A stretch of 60,258 nucleotides of DNA from the IMG/VR virus record IMGVR_UViG_3300007514_000008, positions 1 to 60,258 of that record; one strand, written 5' to 3'. This DNA is from a virus. This document shows positions 54,073 through 60,258 of the stretch, piece by piece (the first letter of the stretch is position 1; every line of letters begins with the position of its first letter). Below the pieces are notes generated by a model, which was given only the letters and a program-made list of their open reading frames with translations, ran no database searches and was not told the DNA's origin. The translations under genes were made by a program, and so were the position numbers.

Positions 54073-54090
54073 TGAAAAAGGAGAAAAATA

Positions 54091-54282
54091 ATGTCAAATA
54101 TCACAAAAATTGCAGAAGAGCCTCGAAAGAATATGAGTTTCACTGCAAAGGAGATAGGGTTTCTAATTAGTATGATTGAAGAAATGGCAATCTCAGGTAA
54201 AGTCCTAGAGTTGGCTTACTCTACTAAGGTTAAGCTTCAGGCAAAATTAAATAAAATAGCAAATAAGGAAATGGAGTTCTAA
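54091..54282 (+). CDS. Small helical protein between fibre genes
   Basis: The protein has 63 residues, all helical (FTAKEIGFLISMIEEMAISG, LELAYSTKVKLQAKLNKIAN). It sits between two fibre genes and resembles in size and composition the protein at 55876, also after a fibre gene. A fibre-assembly chaperone is possible, but no homology is shown. Confidence 0.55.
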   Translation: MSNITKIAEEPRKNMSFTAKEIGFLISMIEEMAISGKVLELAYSTKVKLQAKLNKIANKEMEF

Positions 54283-54283
54283 T

Positions 54284-55855
54284 ATGGCAACATGGAAAAA
54301 GGTCTTAACAAGTGACCACTCAGATAGTCATCCTGTACCTACCAATCGAGATACTCGAAATCAAGTTGCAGGGACTTACAACACAGTAATAGGCACCGAT
54401 ACCGATATAGATTGCGGTCCGGCAGAACACATTGACCAAATCAATGTAACTGATGGTGTTATCACATCTATGTCAAAACAAACATTAACTGCTTCAGAGC
54501 TTGGAGCTTGGGTATCTACTGGCACCACCGATGATAGTGAGTTTATGGTAACAGATGATATTAACACTAAGGAGTTCGCTACCAAAAGCGCAGCTGAAGT
54601 GAGAACTATGCTGAATGTCGCAAATGGTGCAACTGCAAACACAGGTGATATAACTGCTGTAACTGCAGGTACGGGAATGAGTGGTGGTGGCACAAGTGGA
54701 GATGTTACTCTAAATTGTACTATCACAAATAATAATCAACTTACCAATGGTGCTGGTTATACAACTAATTCAGGTGATATAACAGGAGTTACTGCTGGCA
54801 CAGGATTGTCTGGTGGTGGTTCATCCGGTGGTGTCACACTAGCCTTAGATTTCTCTGAATTAACAGATATGACAGGAGGTATTTCAGGCACAACTGAATT
54901 TATCGTACAAGATGGTACAACTGAAAGTAGGAAAGCCGCATCTGAAATAGCATTATCTAATTTTAGTAATGATTCAGGTTGGACATCAAATTCAGGAGAT
55001 ATTACTGGGGTGACCGCAGGAACAGGTTTATCTGGGGGTGGTAGTTCTGGTAGTGTAACTTTAAATGTTTCTGGTGTAACAGTTTCAGAACTTGCAGGTT
55101 CAGCTATACAACTTAGTTCTGAATCATTTGCAGATAACGATACAAGTTTAATGACTTCTGCGGCAATACAAGATAAGATAACAAGTTATGGATACACATC
55201 CAACTCTGGAGATATAACTGGAGTTACCGCAGGCACTGGGCTGACTGGTGGAGGTAGTAGTGGGGGAGTAACTCTCGCTGTTAATACAGGTGCAGTAGCA
55301 AACAACGCAGTAACTATTCCAACTGGTGACCATGTTTATGATTGGGTAACGGCTCAGGGCTATACATCCAATTCTGGAGACATTACGGGAGTAACAGCAG
55401 GTACTGGATTAAATGGTGGCGGTTCAAGTGGTGGAGTTACATTGAATGTAGATGCAACTCAGAACGGCATTACCACGATAGGTCCGGCATCTGGTGTATT
55501 AACAGTTGATGATGACCTCACGGTTCAAGGTGATTTAATTGTATCCGGGGCAACGACTACTGTTAATACTGAAACTGTTACAATCAATGATAACATTATG
55601 GTATTGAATAACAATGCTTCAGGTACTCCATCAGAAGATGCTGGTATTGAGATAGAAAGAGGTAGTTCAACTAATGTTAAGATGTATTGGAATGAAGCTA
55701 AAAATCAATGGTTTGGTGAAAATGAGACAGGTAATGGTCAAATCATGATGGCTAACCGCAAACAAGGCGCACCAACTTCAAGTGATGATGGAGCAGGAGT
55801 TGGTCAGTTTCTTTACGATACTTCCAATCAAGCTTTCTACATTAGAACGGCTTAA
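54284..55855 (+). CDS. Tail fibre with five GDITGVTAGTG repeats
   Basis: The protein has 523 residues. Residues ~115-390 contain five copies of a 24-residue unit, SGDITGVTAGTGLSGGGSSG followed by GVTL or SVTL, spaced by variable segments, forming a beta shaft. Residues ~405-490 carry the shared module (DDLTVQGDLIVSGATTTVNT then ETVTINDNIMVL). N-terminus begins ATWKKVLTSDHSDS. Probably a trimeric side fibre. Repeat identity at protein level exceeds that at DNA level. Confidence 0.75.
   Translation: MATWKKVLTSDHSDSHPVPTNRDTRNQVAGTYNTVIGTDTDIDCGPAEHIDQINVTDGVITSMSKQTLTASELGAWVSTGTTDDSEFMVTDDINTKEFATKSAAEVRTMLNVANGATANTGDITAVTAGTGMSGGGTSGDVTLNCTITNNNQLTNGAGYTTNSGDITGVTAGTGLSGGGSSGGVTLALDFSELTDMTGGISGTTEFIVQDGTTESRKAASEIALSNFSNDSGWTSNSGDITGVTAGTGLSGGGSSGSVTLNVSGVTVSELAGSAIQLSSESFADNDTSLMTSAAIQDKITSYGYTSNSGDITGVTAGTGLTGGGSSGGVTLAVNTGAVANNAVTIPTGDHVYDWVTAQGYTSNSGDITGVTAGTGLNGGGSSGGVTLNVDATQNGITTIGPASGVLTVDDDLTVQGDLIVSGATTTVNTETVTINDNIMVLNNNASGTPSEDAGIEIERGSSTNVKMYWNEAKNQWFGENETGNGQIMMANRKQGAPTSSDDGAGVGQFLYDTSNQAFYIRTA
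54637..55449 (+). repeat. Five-copy fibre-shaft repeat
   Basis: Units encoding SGDITGVTAGTGLSGGGSSG occur five times in the fibre gene with gaps that differ in length (about 40 to 90 residues). Codon use differs between copies, so amplification was not recent. Confidence 0.8.
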
Positions 55856-55875
55856 TAAAATGAAAAGGAGGAAAC

Positions 55876-56040
55876 ATGAAGGCTATAGAATCAAGTGAAT
55901 GGCAATATATATTAAAGGCTTTATTATCTCTACAGATAAACGCTGCAGATGCAAAAGCTTTTGTAGTATTAATTGAGAAAATTGAGCATCAAGGTGAGTT
56001 GTCAATTAAAAGAGAACAAAAAAAGATGGAGAGTACATAA
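55876..56040 (+). CDS. Small helical protein between fibre genes (second)
   Basis: The 54-residue frame starts at ATG after GGAGG and fills the gap between two fibre genes; it is easily missed because of its size. Helical: KAIESSEWQYILKALLSL, ADAKAFVVLIEKIEHQGE. Same size and layout as the protein at 54091. Function unknown, perhaps fibre assembly. Confidence 0.6.
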   Translation: MKAIESSEWQYILKALLSLQINAADAKAFVVLIEKIEHQGELSIKREQKKMEST

Positions 56041-56805
56041 TTGGCGACATTTAAAAAGATAATAGCAGGGACTGAATTACAATGGGAAGATAATGCACCT
56101 GCTGCGGATTTAACTGTTGGAGATAGAACAATCACTCTCAACGAGGGTCCGGGCATTTCTTGGGACGCAGCCTCTGATGATTCTTGTACTCCAACAGTCT
56201 CAATAAGTAATCAACATTGGTCTGGAACTGATTTATCTATTGCAAATGGAGGAACAGGTGCTTCAACTGCTAGTTCTGCTAGGGGAAATTTAGGTACAAA
56301 TAACGCAGCTAATCTAACGGCAGGGACAGTCGCCACAGCTAGGCTAGGGTCTGGTACTGCAAATTCAGGAGTATTTCTAAGAGGTGATTCTACATGGGCT
56401 TCGGCTGGTGGTAGTTCGATTTATATTTCTGCTCATGTTGATTTTAGAGGGGCTTCATCTGAAAGGTGGTTGCCTTTAGTTGGTGCAGTCTCTCAAAGTG
56501 GGGATGATTATGGCAATAAGATGGCTAATGGTATATATTATGTTTGTCCTGAAGCTGGGACTTTAGATGCATTTCGTGTGCATACAGAATCATCGCTAGG
56601 TTCATCTTGTCAGGTAAAGATTTATAAGAACGATAGTTTACAACAAACAATAACTAAAAGTATGACATCTTCTGGAGCTTCTAATGACTATTCTGATACT
56701 AGTGCAAATGTAAGCTTTGCAGCAGGAGATTCTATGACTATAAGAATTAACCCGTCTACTGGAACACAGGCTTCTAGTTGGACTTTTACATACGACCTTT
56801 CATAA
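56041..56805 (+). CDS. Tail fibre protein
   Basis: The protein has 254 residues and starts at TTG immediately after the upstream stop (no ATG available). LSIANGGTGASTASSARGNL is a classic fibre 'GGTGA' motif; LGSGTANSGVFLRGDSTWAS is another. The C-terminal ~120 residues form a jelly-roll-like domain (GTLDAFRVHTESSLGSSCQV, KIYKNDSL, DSMTIRINPSTG) that could bind glycans. Short fibre or receptor-binding protein. Confidence 0.7.
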   Translation: MATFKKIIAGTELQWEDNAPAADLTVGDRTITLNEGPGISWDAASDDSCTPTVSISNQHWSGTDLSIANGGTGASTASSARGNLGTNNAANLTAGTVATARLGSGTANSGVFLRGDSTWASAGGSSIYISAHVDFRGASSERWLPLVGAVSQSGDDYGNKMANGIYYVCPEAGTLDAFRVHTESSLGSSCQVKIYKNDSLQQTITKSMTSSGASNDYSDTSANVSFAAGDSMTIRINPSTGTQASSWTFTYDLS

Positions 56806-56897
56806 TGACTGAAAAGTATAAAGATTATTGGAGAGCAGTAGGTGTAGTAATATTTATTTTACTATTTGCTTTACTACTTATTCCGGGGTGTAAGTGA
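56805..56897 (+). CDS. Very small membrane/lipoprotein-like protein
   Basis: A 30-residue frame at the TAATG overlap with the fibre stop. YWRAVGVVIFILLFALLLIP is one membrane helix and the end LIPGCK resembles a lipobox ending in Cys (position 29), so it may be a tiny lipoprotein or spanin-like piece. Its stop overlaps the next start (GTGA). Function inferred from the lysis-like neighbourhood. Confidence 0.5.
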   Translation: MTEKYKDYWRAVGVVIFILLFALLLIPGCK

Positions 56898-57196
56898 GTG
56901 AAGGCGGTAAACCTAAGACAGCCCGGTCGTACCGTGGGAGTGTCGTGGATGATAACGCCATCATTAGTATTAATATTAAGTGGCTTATTCAGATGTGCGT
57001 GGTTATCGCTGGTATTGTGTATGGATACTTTACGATTGAAATGCGAATTAGAAGTCTTGAGTCAAGATTGGCAGAAGCTGATACCACAATTACAGAGCTT
57101 GTCGAAAAGCATATAATTGAGGAACAAGCAAGATATGATGAAATGGAGGAAGAATTAAAATGGCATCAAAAATTATTGAAAAAGAAGAAGAAATAA
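56894..57196 (+). CDS. Membrane protein with coiled coil (lysis cluster)
   Basis: The protein has 100 residues and starts at GTG overlapping the upstream stop. One membrane helix (WLIQMCVVIAGIVYGYFTIE, residues ~30-49), then coiled coil (IRSLESRLAEADTTITELVE) and a Lys-rich end. The layout, short N-terminus plus one helix plus coil, fits spanin or holin-accessory proteins. Which role is unproven. Confidence 0.55.
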   Translation: MSEGGKPKTARSYRGSVVDDNAIISINIKWLIQMCVVIAGIVYGYFTIEMRIRSLESRLAEADTTITELVEKHIIEEQARYDEMEEELKWHQKLLKKKKK

Positions 57197-57514
57197 ATGG
57201 AAAATTTTTTAGAATTATACGCAGAAGCAGGAATGATAGGAGTCGTAGGGGCAATGTTTGTCTTTATGGTATATCAAAATGCTAAGAGAGCAGAGTCACA
57301 AGCTGAGGCTATACAGAATCTTAAAATTGAAAATGAAGCACAGTCAAAAGATTTAGAGAATATTGAGTCGATTGTGCTTAAATTCTTAGATAGATGGAAC
57401 AGGTCTGATGAAGTCAGAGACAGACGACATGAAGATATGATTAAAGAGATTAATGATTTGTCTGATGTAATGATGGAAGTAAAAGGCTCAGTTTCTAGAA
57501 TAAATGGTAAGTAA
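57197..57514 (+). CDS. Holin-like/BhlA-type membrane protein
   Basis: The protein has 105 residues and starts right after the previous stop. A hydrophobic N-terminus (AEAGMIGVVGAMFVFMVYQN) precedes a long charged coil (IQNLKIENEAQSKDLENIES, DRWNRSDEVRDRRHEDMIKE). That is the BhlA/UviB holin-like arrangement. Candidate holin component for the M15 endolysin. Confidence 0.55.
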   Translation: MENFLELYAEAGMIGVVGAMFVFMVYQNAKRAESQAEAIQNLKIENEAQSKDLENIESIVLKFLDRWNRSDEVRDRRHEDMIKEINDLSDVMMEVKGSVSRINGK

Positions 57515-57526
57515 AGGAGAGTTGAA

Positions 57527-57712
57527 ATGAAAAGTAAAAGTAAAATGGCAACTGCACAAGCAGAGCAAAAACAAATTAATCTTGATGAACAGATGAAGGC
57601 AATAGAGAATCAGATAGCAGAGCTAAGGGGAGTCTATAATTACTTAAAGTCTCTTTCTGAACAAGGTGCTTCTGTCTCAATATCTAGTAATGGCTCAGAA
57701 GAAACAAACTAA
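57527..57712 (+). CDS. Small Gln-rich helical protein
   Basis: The protein has 61 residues, soluble and helical (AQAEQKQINLDEQMKAIENQ, IAELRGVYNYLKSLSE) with a Ser-rich end. AAGGAG precedes the ATG. It overlaps the next gene by 23 bases. Function unknown; may bind a neighbour in the lysis cluster. Confidence 0.5.
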   Translation: MKSKSKMATAQAEQKQINLDEQMKAIENQIAELRGVYNYLKSLSEQGASVSISSNGSEETN

Positions 57713-57935
57713 AGAATGGGAATGGAGATATGGTCTTGAAGGCGTTCTTGGAGAGTTGAACGCCCATAATAAGAATGTCTATCATCACATTAAAAGAATT
57801 GATAAGCATCTCGCAGAGATAAATGGCTCTGTTAGAAAGCATGATATTATCATTTCAAAATGGAAAGGCGTAGCTATTGGTGTAATAGCAGTATCTACAC
57901 TTGTTTCAAGTATAGTTGGACTAATAATAAAATAA
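57690..57935 (+). CDS. XhlA-like holin component
   Basis: I start at the ATG of MAQKKQTKEW, since the longer frame lies inside the previous gene. The 81-residue product has an N-terminal charged region and coil (GELNAHNKNVYHHIKRIDKH, LAEINGSVRKHDIIISKWKG) followed by one C-terminal membrane helix (VAIGVIAVSTLVSSIVGLII). That is the haemolysin XhlA arrangement, which with a partner opens the membrane to the endolysin. Confidence 0.65.
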   Translation: MAQKKQTKEWEWRYGLEGVLGELNAHNKNVYHHIKRIDKHLAEINGSVRKHDIIISKWKGVAIGVIAVSTLVSSIVGLIIK

Positions 57936-57945
57936 GGAGTAAATA

Positions 57946-58107
57946 ATGGATATTTCACAATGGTTAGTGGAAAATTGGGAATACGTAGCAATTGGAATCC
58001 TCCTGCTAGATAAGGCAGTTGCACTATCCCCGATGAAACAAGATGACTTAATTTGGGCATCTGTTAAGGGAGCAGTAATGAAACTAGCAGGAAAGGACAA
58101 AAAATAA
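57946..58107 (+). CDS. Small protein with amphipathic helix, lysis cluster
   Basis: A 53-residue frame with GGAG before the ATG and stop overlapping the next start (TAATG). It begins ISQWLVENWEYVAIGILLL, a membrane-type helix, then AVALSPMKQDDLIWASVKGA. The pattern, a short hydrophobic helix followed by LSP..QDDLI, recurs in phage small proteins next to structural genes, function unknown. Possibly a holin partner. Confidence 0.6.
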   Translation: MDISQWLVENWEYVAIGILLLDKAVALSPMKQDDLIWASVKGAVMKLAGKDKK

Positions 58108-58346
58108 TGTTAAAATCTTATAAATTACTTGGAAGATTCATCGCAAGGCAAAAGCATAACATGGGTATTGCTAAAGCAGTTGTTGAGTTTGCTGAATTCG
58201 CAGCTAAGATGACTCCATCTAAGAAAGATGACAAGTTTGTTGAAGACCTCAAGAAGTTTGTTGGCAAAGCTAGTAAGTCCGTTTCAAAAGCTTCTAAAGT
58301 TAAAAAAGAAGTTGATGACGTAGTAAAAGCAGTAAAAAAGAAGTAA
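58107..58346 (+). CDS. Small basic helical protein, lysis/tail boundary
   Basis: The protein has 79 residues: LLGRFIARQKHNMGIAKAVV, EFAEFAAKMTPSKKDDKFVE, then Lys-rich repeats (ASKSVSKASKVKKEVDDVVK). Start overlaps the previous stop. Shares the 'TPSKKDD' element with the preceding gene's QDDL. Basic and amphipathic; might bind DNA or membranes. Confidence 0.5.
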   Translation: MLKSYKLLGRFIARQKHNMGIAKAVVEFAEFAAKMTPSKKDDKFVEDLKKFVGKASKSVSKASKVKKEVDDVVKAVKKK

Positions 58347-58352
58347 TGTTTA

Positions 58353-60152
58353 ATGGCAAACAAGGCAGAAAAGTTAGTAGCCTTTCATGGGGGCTTAAAC
58401 GATAATACTGACCCTAAAGACATATCTGAAGATGAATTATCTGATGTTGTAGATTGTTCTGTTAGTAGAGTTGGTAGAATAGGAGTTCTTGGAGGTTCTG
58501 GCGGTACTTTAACTAGTCTTAACGACGCTACTGTCAAACCTGTAAAGGATTATGGATTATTTTACTTTAGTACAGACAGGGATAAAGATGGGGCGCAGAA
58601 ATCTGAAGATTGGTTAGCTTTGTATGATTCTGCTGATGGTGAAATTAAGTTCTATTACAGGGATAAGCAGGGAAGTTCCCCAGCTATATCCTCAACCATA
58701 AAAGATTCATTTGTAGAGGAAGGAGGTTGGGCATCTGCCAAGCCTTCATTTTATTTAGCCGATGGTATATTAAGATATTCTAATGGTGACTTTGGTTCAA
58801 GCACCAATAATAGGGTACATCAATACTCTGATAGAAAATTTTTTGAAAAAGATACTGTTACTCCTCATTTAGAAACTACAGGTAATTGGGATGCTACTAG
58901 TTCTGAGGTTACTAATTTAGCAAGTGTAAGTGGATTAAATGTCGGAGATTTAGCCGTGGGGACTGGGATACCTGCAGACACAACAGTATTATCTATTGAT
59001 GGTTCTTCTTGTGTTCTCTCTAATGTTCCTACATCAACACAAACTGGAGGTGATATAGATTTTTCTAATCCAGCTATCGTTTTAAGACAAGGATGGAATA
59101 ATTTCGACCAAGAATTAAAATCATTTGATAGTATTGGAGTTTCTCTTGCAATAGATAATTCCCAAGATGAAGGTCCAGATGATGCTACTGTTGGTACTGC
59201 TTTAGGAAAAATTATATTATCTTATTGGACAAGTGCAGATGGACAATGGAATGGCTCATTTCAATTTGCAGCATCTCCAATATATCATCAAGGTGGAATC
59301 GGTCCATTGTCTGAATTTGGCACTACTGTTAATTTTCACGAGAACAAGGTATCGTTTCAGTTACATATTTCTAGAACTAATTCTACATCGGCTACTGTCC
59401 ATCCATTTTCAGATGATAGAATTATTGGAGTAAGGGTTCACTTTAGAAGTCATGGTGCTGATAAATGGCATAAATTAAAAGATTTTGATATGTTAAAGGG
59501 GGGAAAATTTAATTGGCTTGAGTATGATGGGGCTTCAGATAAGGCAAAGGGTATCTTTAATGGGAATATCTCTGATGTTACTATTGCAAATAATACTTTA
59601 ACAAATTATACAAGGTCTTGTAGTTATAATAATTCTTCTTCTACTATAACGCATAGTGAAGATTCTAATATCATAAAAGGTCTTGATGTTGATGGGACTG
59701 ATATTCCTGCTAACGCTACTATTAGCAGTATTATTTCTCCTGTTCAATTCTCTATAGCACCTTATACAACCACAGCTGCGTCAGGTAGTGCAACTTTAAC
59801 CTTTAATGATTTACCTGCTCAGAAAAGGTCTTATACTTCGTCTGTGGCTAGTTTTACCGTTACTAATAGTGCTAGTGGGTTTTCAGGCAGACAGGGCTTC
59901 TTAAGATTATGGGGTCCACACAATGAACCCATATGGAAAAATATTAATGATGATGGTACTCCTATTCCTTTATCTGGAGCATCTCATTCAATGAATATTA
60001 CTACACCGGGAGAGGGGTCAAGGGAGTTTCAAGTTGAATTACTTGATGAAACTTTTGCGGTTGTGGCTAAAAGCGATAAGGTCAAAATTGTCATTTCTGA
60101 TTCAGGAAACACACCACCACCAGTATATAGTGACAACACAGGCTCTAGTTAA
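58353..60152 (+). CDS. Nozzle/stabilisation-like tail protein, N-terminal half
   Basis: The protein has 599 residues. The start VAFHGGLNDNTDPKDISEDE, then LSDVVDCSVSRVGRIGVLGG is typical of tail nozzle/stabilisation proteins, and blade-like strands follow (YGLFYFSTDRD, DWLALYDSADGEIKFYYRDK, NFDQELKSFDSIGVSLAIDN). The end (residues ~500-599) is an Ig-like beta sandwich (PIWKNINDDGTPIP, FQVELLDETFAVVAKSDKV) closing with TPPPVYSDN. The rest of the propeller appears to be in the gene at 434-1597, on the far side of the nucleotidyltransferase. Confidence 0.6.
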   Translation: MANKAEKLVAFHGGLNDNTDPKDISEDELSDVVDCSVSRVGRIGVLGGSGGTLTSLNDATVKPVKDYGLFYFSTDRDKDGAQKSEDWLALYDSADGEIKFYYRDKQGSSPAISSTIKDSFVEEGGWASAKPSFYLADGILRYSNGDFGSSTNNRVHQYSDRKFFEKDTVTPHLETTGNWDATSSEVTNLASVSGLNVGDLAVGTGIPADTTVLSIDGSSCVLSNVPTSTQTGGDIDFSNPAIVLRQGWNNFDQELKSFDSIGVSLAIDNSQDEGPDDATVGTALGKIILSYWTSADGQWNGSFQFAASPIYHQGGIGPLSEFGTTVNFHENKVSFQLHISRTNSTSATVHPFSDDRIIGVRVHFRSHGADKWHKLKDFDMLKGGKFNWLEYDGASDKAKGIFNGNISDVTIANNTLTNYTRSCSYNNSSSTITHSEDSNIIKGLDVDGTDIPANATISSIISPVQFSIAPYTTTAASGSATLTFNDLPAQKRSYTSSVASFTVTNSASGFSGRQGFLRLWGPHNEPIWKNINDDGTPIPLSGASHSMNITTPGEGSREFQVELLDETFAVVAKSDKVKIVISDSGNTPPPVYSDNTGSS

Positions 60153-60258
60153 GGATGCTAAAGAGCAATTTCCTAAGTACGATTTTTACTTAGTTGGTTC
60201 AATGGCAAGATTAAATCCACGACCAAATGATATAGATATAGGAATCATTCCTAATAAG
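60130..60258 (+). CDS. Nucleotidyltransferase, 5' part (continues at base 1)
   Basis: This is the start of the gene completed at 1-434. The frame enters from the terminal part of the nozzle-like gene in the +1 phase; GTG at 60130 is the nearest usable start and gives VTTQALVKDAKEQFPKYD before the catalytic LVGSMAR. No ribosome site precedes it, so translation likely depends on re-initiation after the overlapping gene, or possibly on a frameshift. Confidence 0.55.
   Translation, partial: MTTQALVKDAKEQFPKYDFYLVGSMARLNPRPNDIDIGIIPNK
60140..60258. repeat. Terminal direct repeat, right copy
   Basis: Identical to bases 1-119. Counting the genome once, unique sequence ends at 60139. Confidence 0.95.

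Noticed and set aside
1597-58353. Intein or group I intron causing the split nozzle-like gene
   Set aside because: No intein splice-junction residues or homing endonuclease motifs, and the middle gene is a nucleotidyltransferase with its own start and stop overlapping the neighbours, not an in-frame insertion (coordinates wrap around the contig ends).
1-60258. tRNA genes and CRISPR arrays
   Set aside because: No cloverleaf-like segment with the GTTC-AANNC T-loop and no regularly spaced direct repeats outside coding sequence were found by reading; a tRNAscan or CRISPR search was not possible.

Overview
The window is the complete or near-complete genome of an AT-rich tailed double-stranded DNA phage (Caudoviricetes). 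Its last 119 bases (60140-60258) repeat bases 1-119 exactly, so the map closes into a circle of 60,139 bp, and the contig was opened inside a nucleotidyltransferase gene. No integrase, excisionase or CI-like repressor, tRNA, CRISPR array or insertion sequence was seen, so a virulent lifestyle is the simplest reading. The host cannot be named from the sequence. A nozzle/beta-propeller-like protein and a 16-kb block of very large helical 'internal virion' type proteins argue for a short-tailed (podovirus-like) particle; this is inference.

Layout. (1) 37256-60139 and on through 1-23528, + strand: one long packaging and virion arm. It starts with small genes, a terminase small-subunit candidate, a zinc-ribbon metallophosphoesterase, TerL, an M15-type endolysin, portal, scaffold and major capsid protein. 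An adaptor with an extraordinary 18-residue helical repeat follows, then neck genes, a fibre locus of several genes sharing modules, a cluster of small membrane (holin/spanin-like) genes, and a nozzle-like protein that appears split in two around a nucleotidyltransferase. A 1713-residue tail fibre with lectin-like and polyglycine regions comes next, and then five large putative ejection proteins, one of 3181 residues. (2) 23596-37074, - strand: the early/replication arm. It encodes a RuvC-like resolvase, a DnaB-type helicase, a D12-class DNA adenine methylase, a DUF932-like protein, a MazG-like pyrophosphohydrolase and an SSB with an acidic C-terminal tail. It also has a Sak3/DUF1071-type annealing protein, a Cas4/RecB-like nuclease, an AbrB-like protein, a ParB-like protein, a 2H-phosphoesterase candidate and many small proteins. 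The arms diverge at about 37.1 kb and converge at about 23.55 kb.

How it works together (inference from families): exonuclease, annealing protein, SSB and resolvase form a recombination set that works with the DnaB-like helicase, while the polymerase, primase and RNA polymerase must come from the host because none is encoded here. The + arm then builds and fills the capsid and makes the lysis proteins.

Most notable observations: reading the whole window I found no GATC and no GGCC site, although other four-base palindromes are present and the phage carries a Dam-family methylase. About 25 perfect-length 18-residue repeats form a predicted straight helical fibre in the adaptor gene. The nozzle-like protein is split by an embedded nucleotidyltransferase. 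A small protein with two HxT motifs may be an RNA-end or cyclic-nucleotide (anti-CBASS-like) phosphodiesterase. All counts and reading-based claims were made by eye and should be confirmed by exact search.
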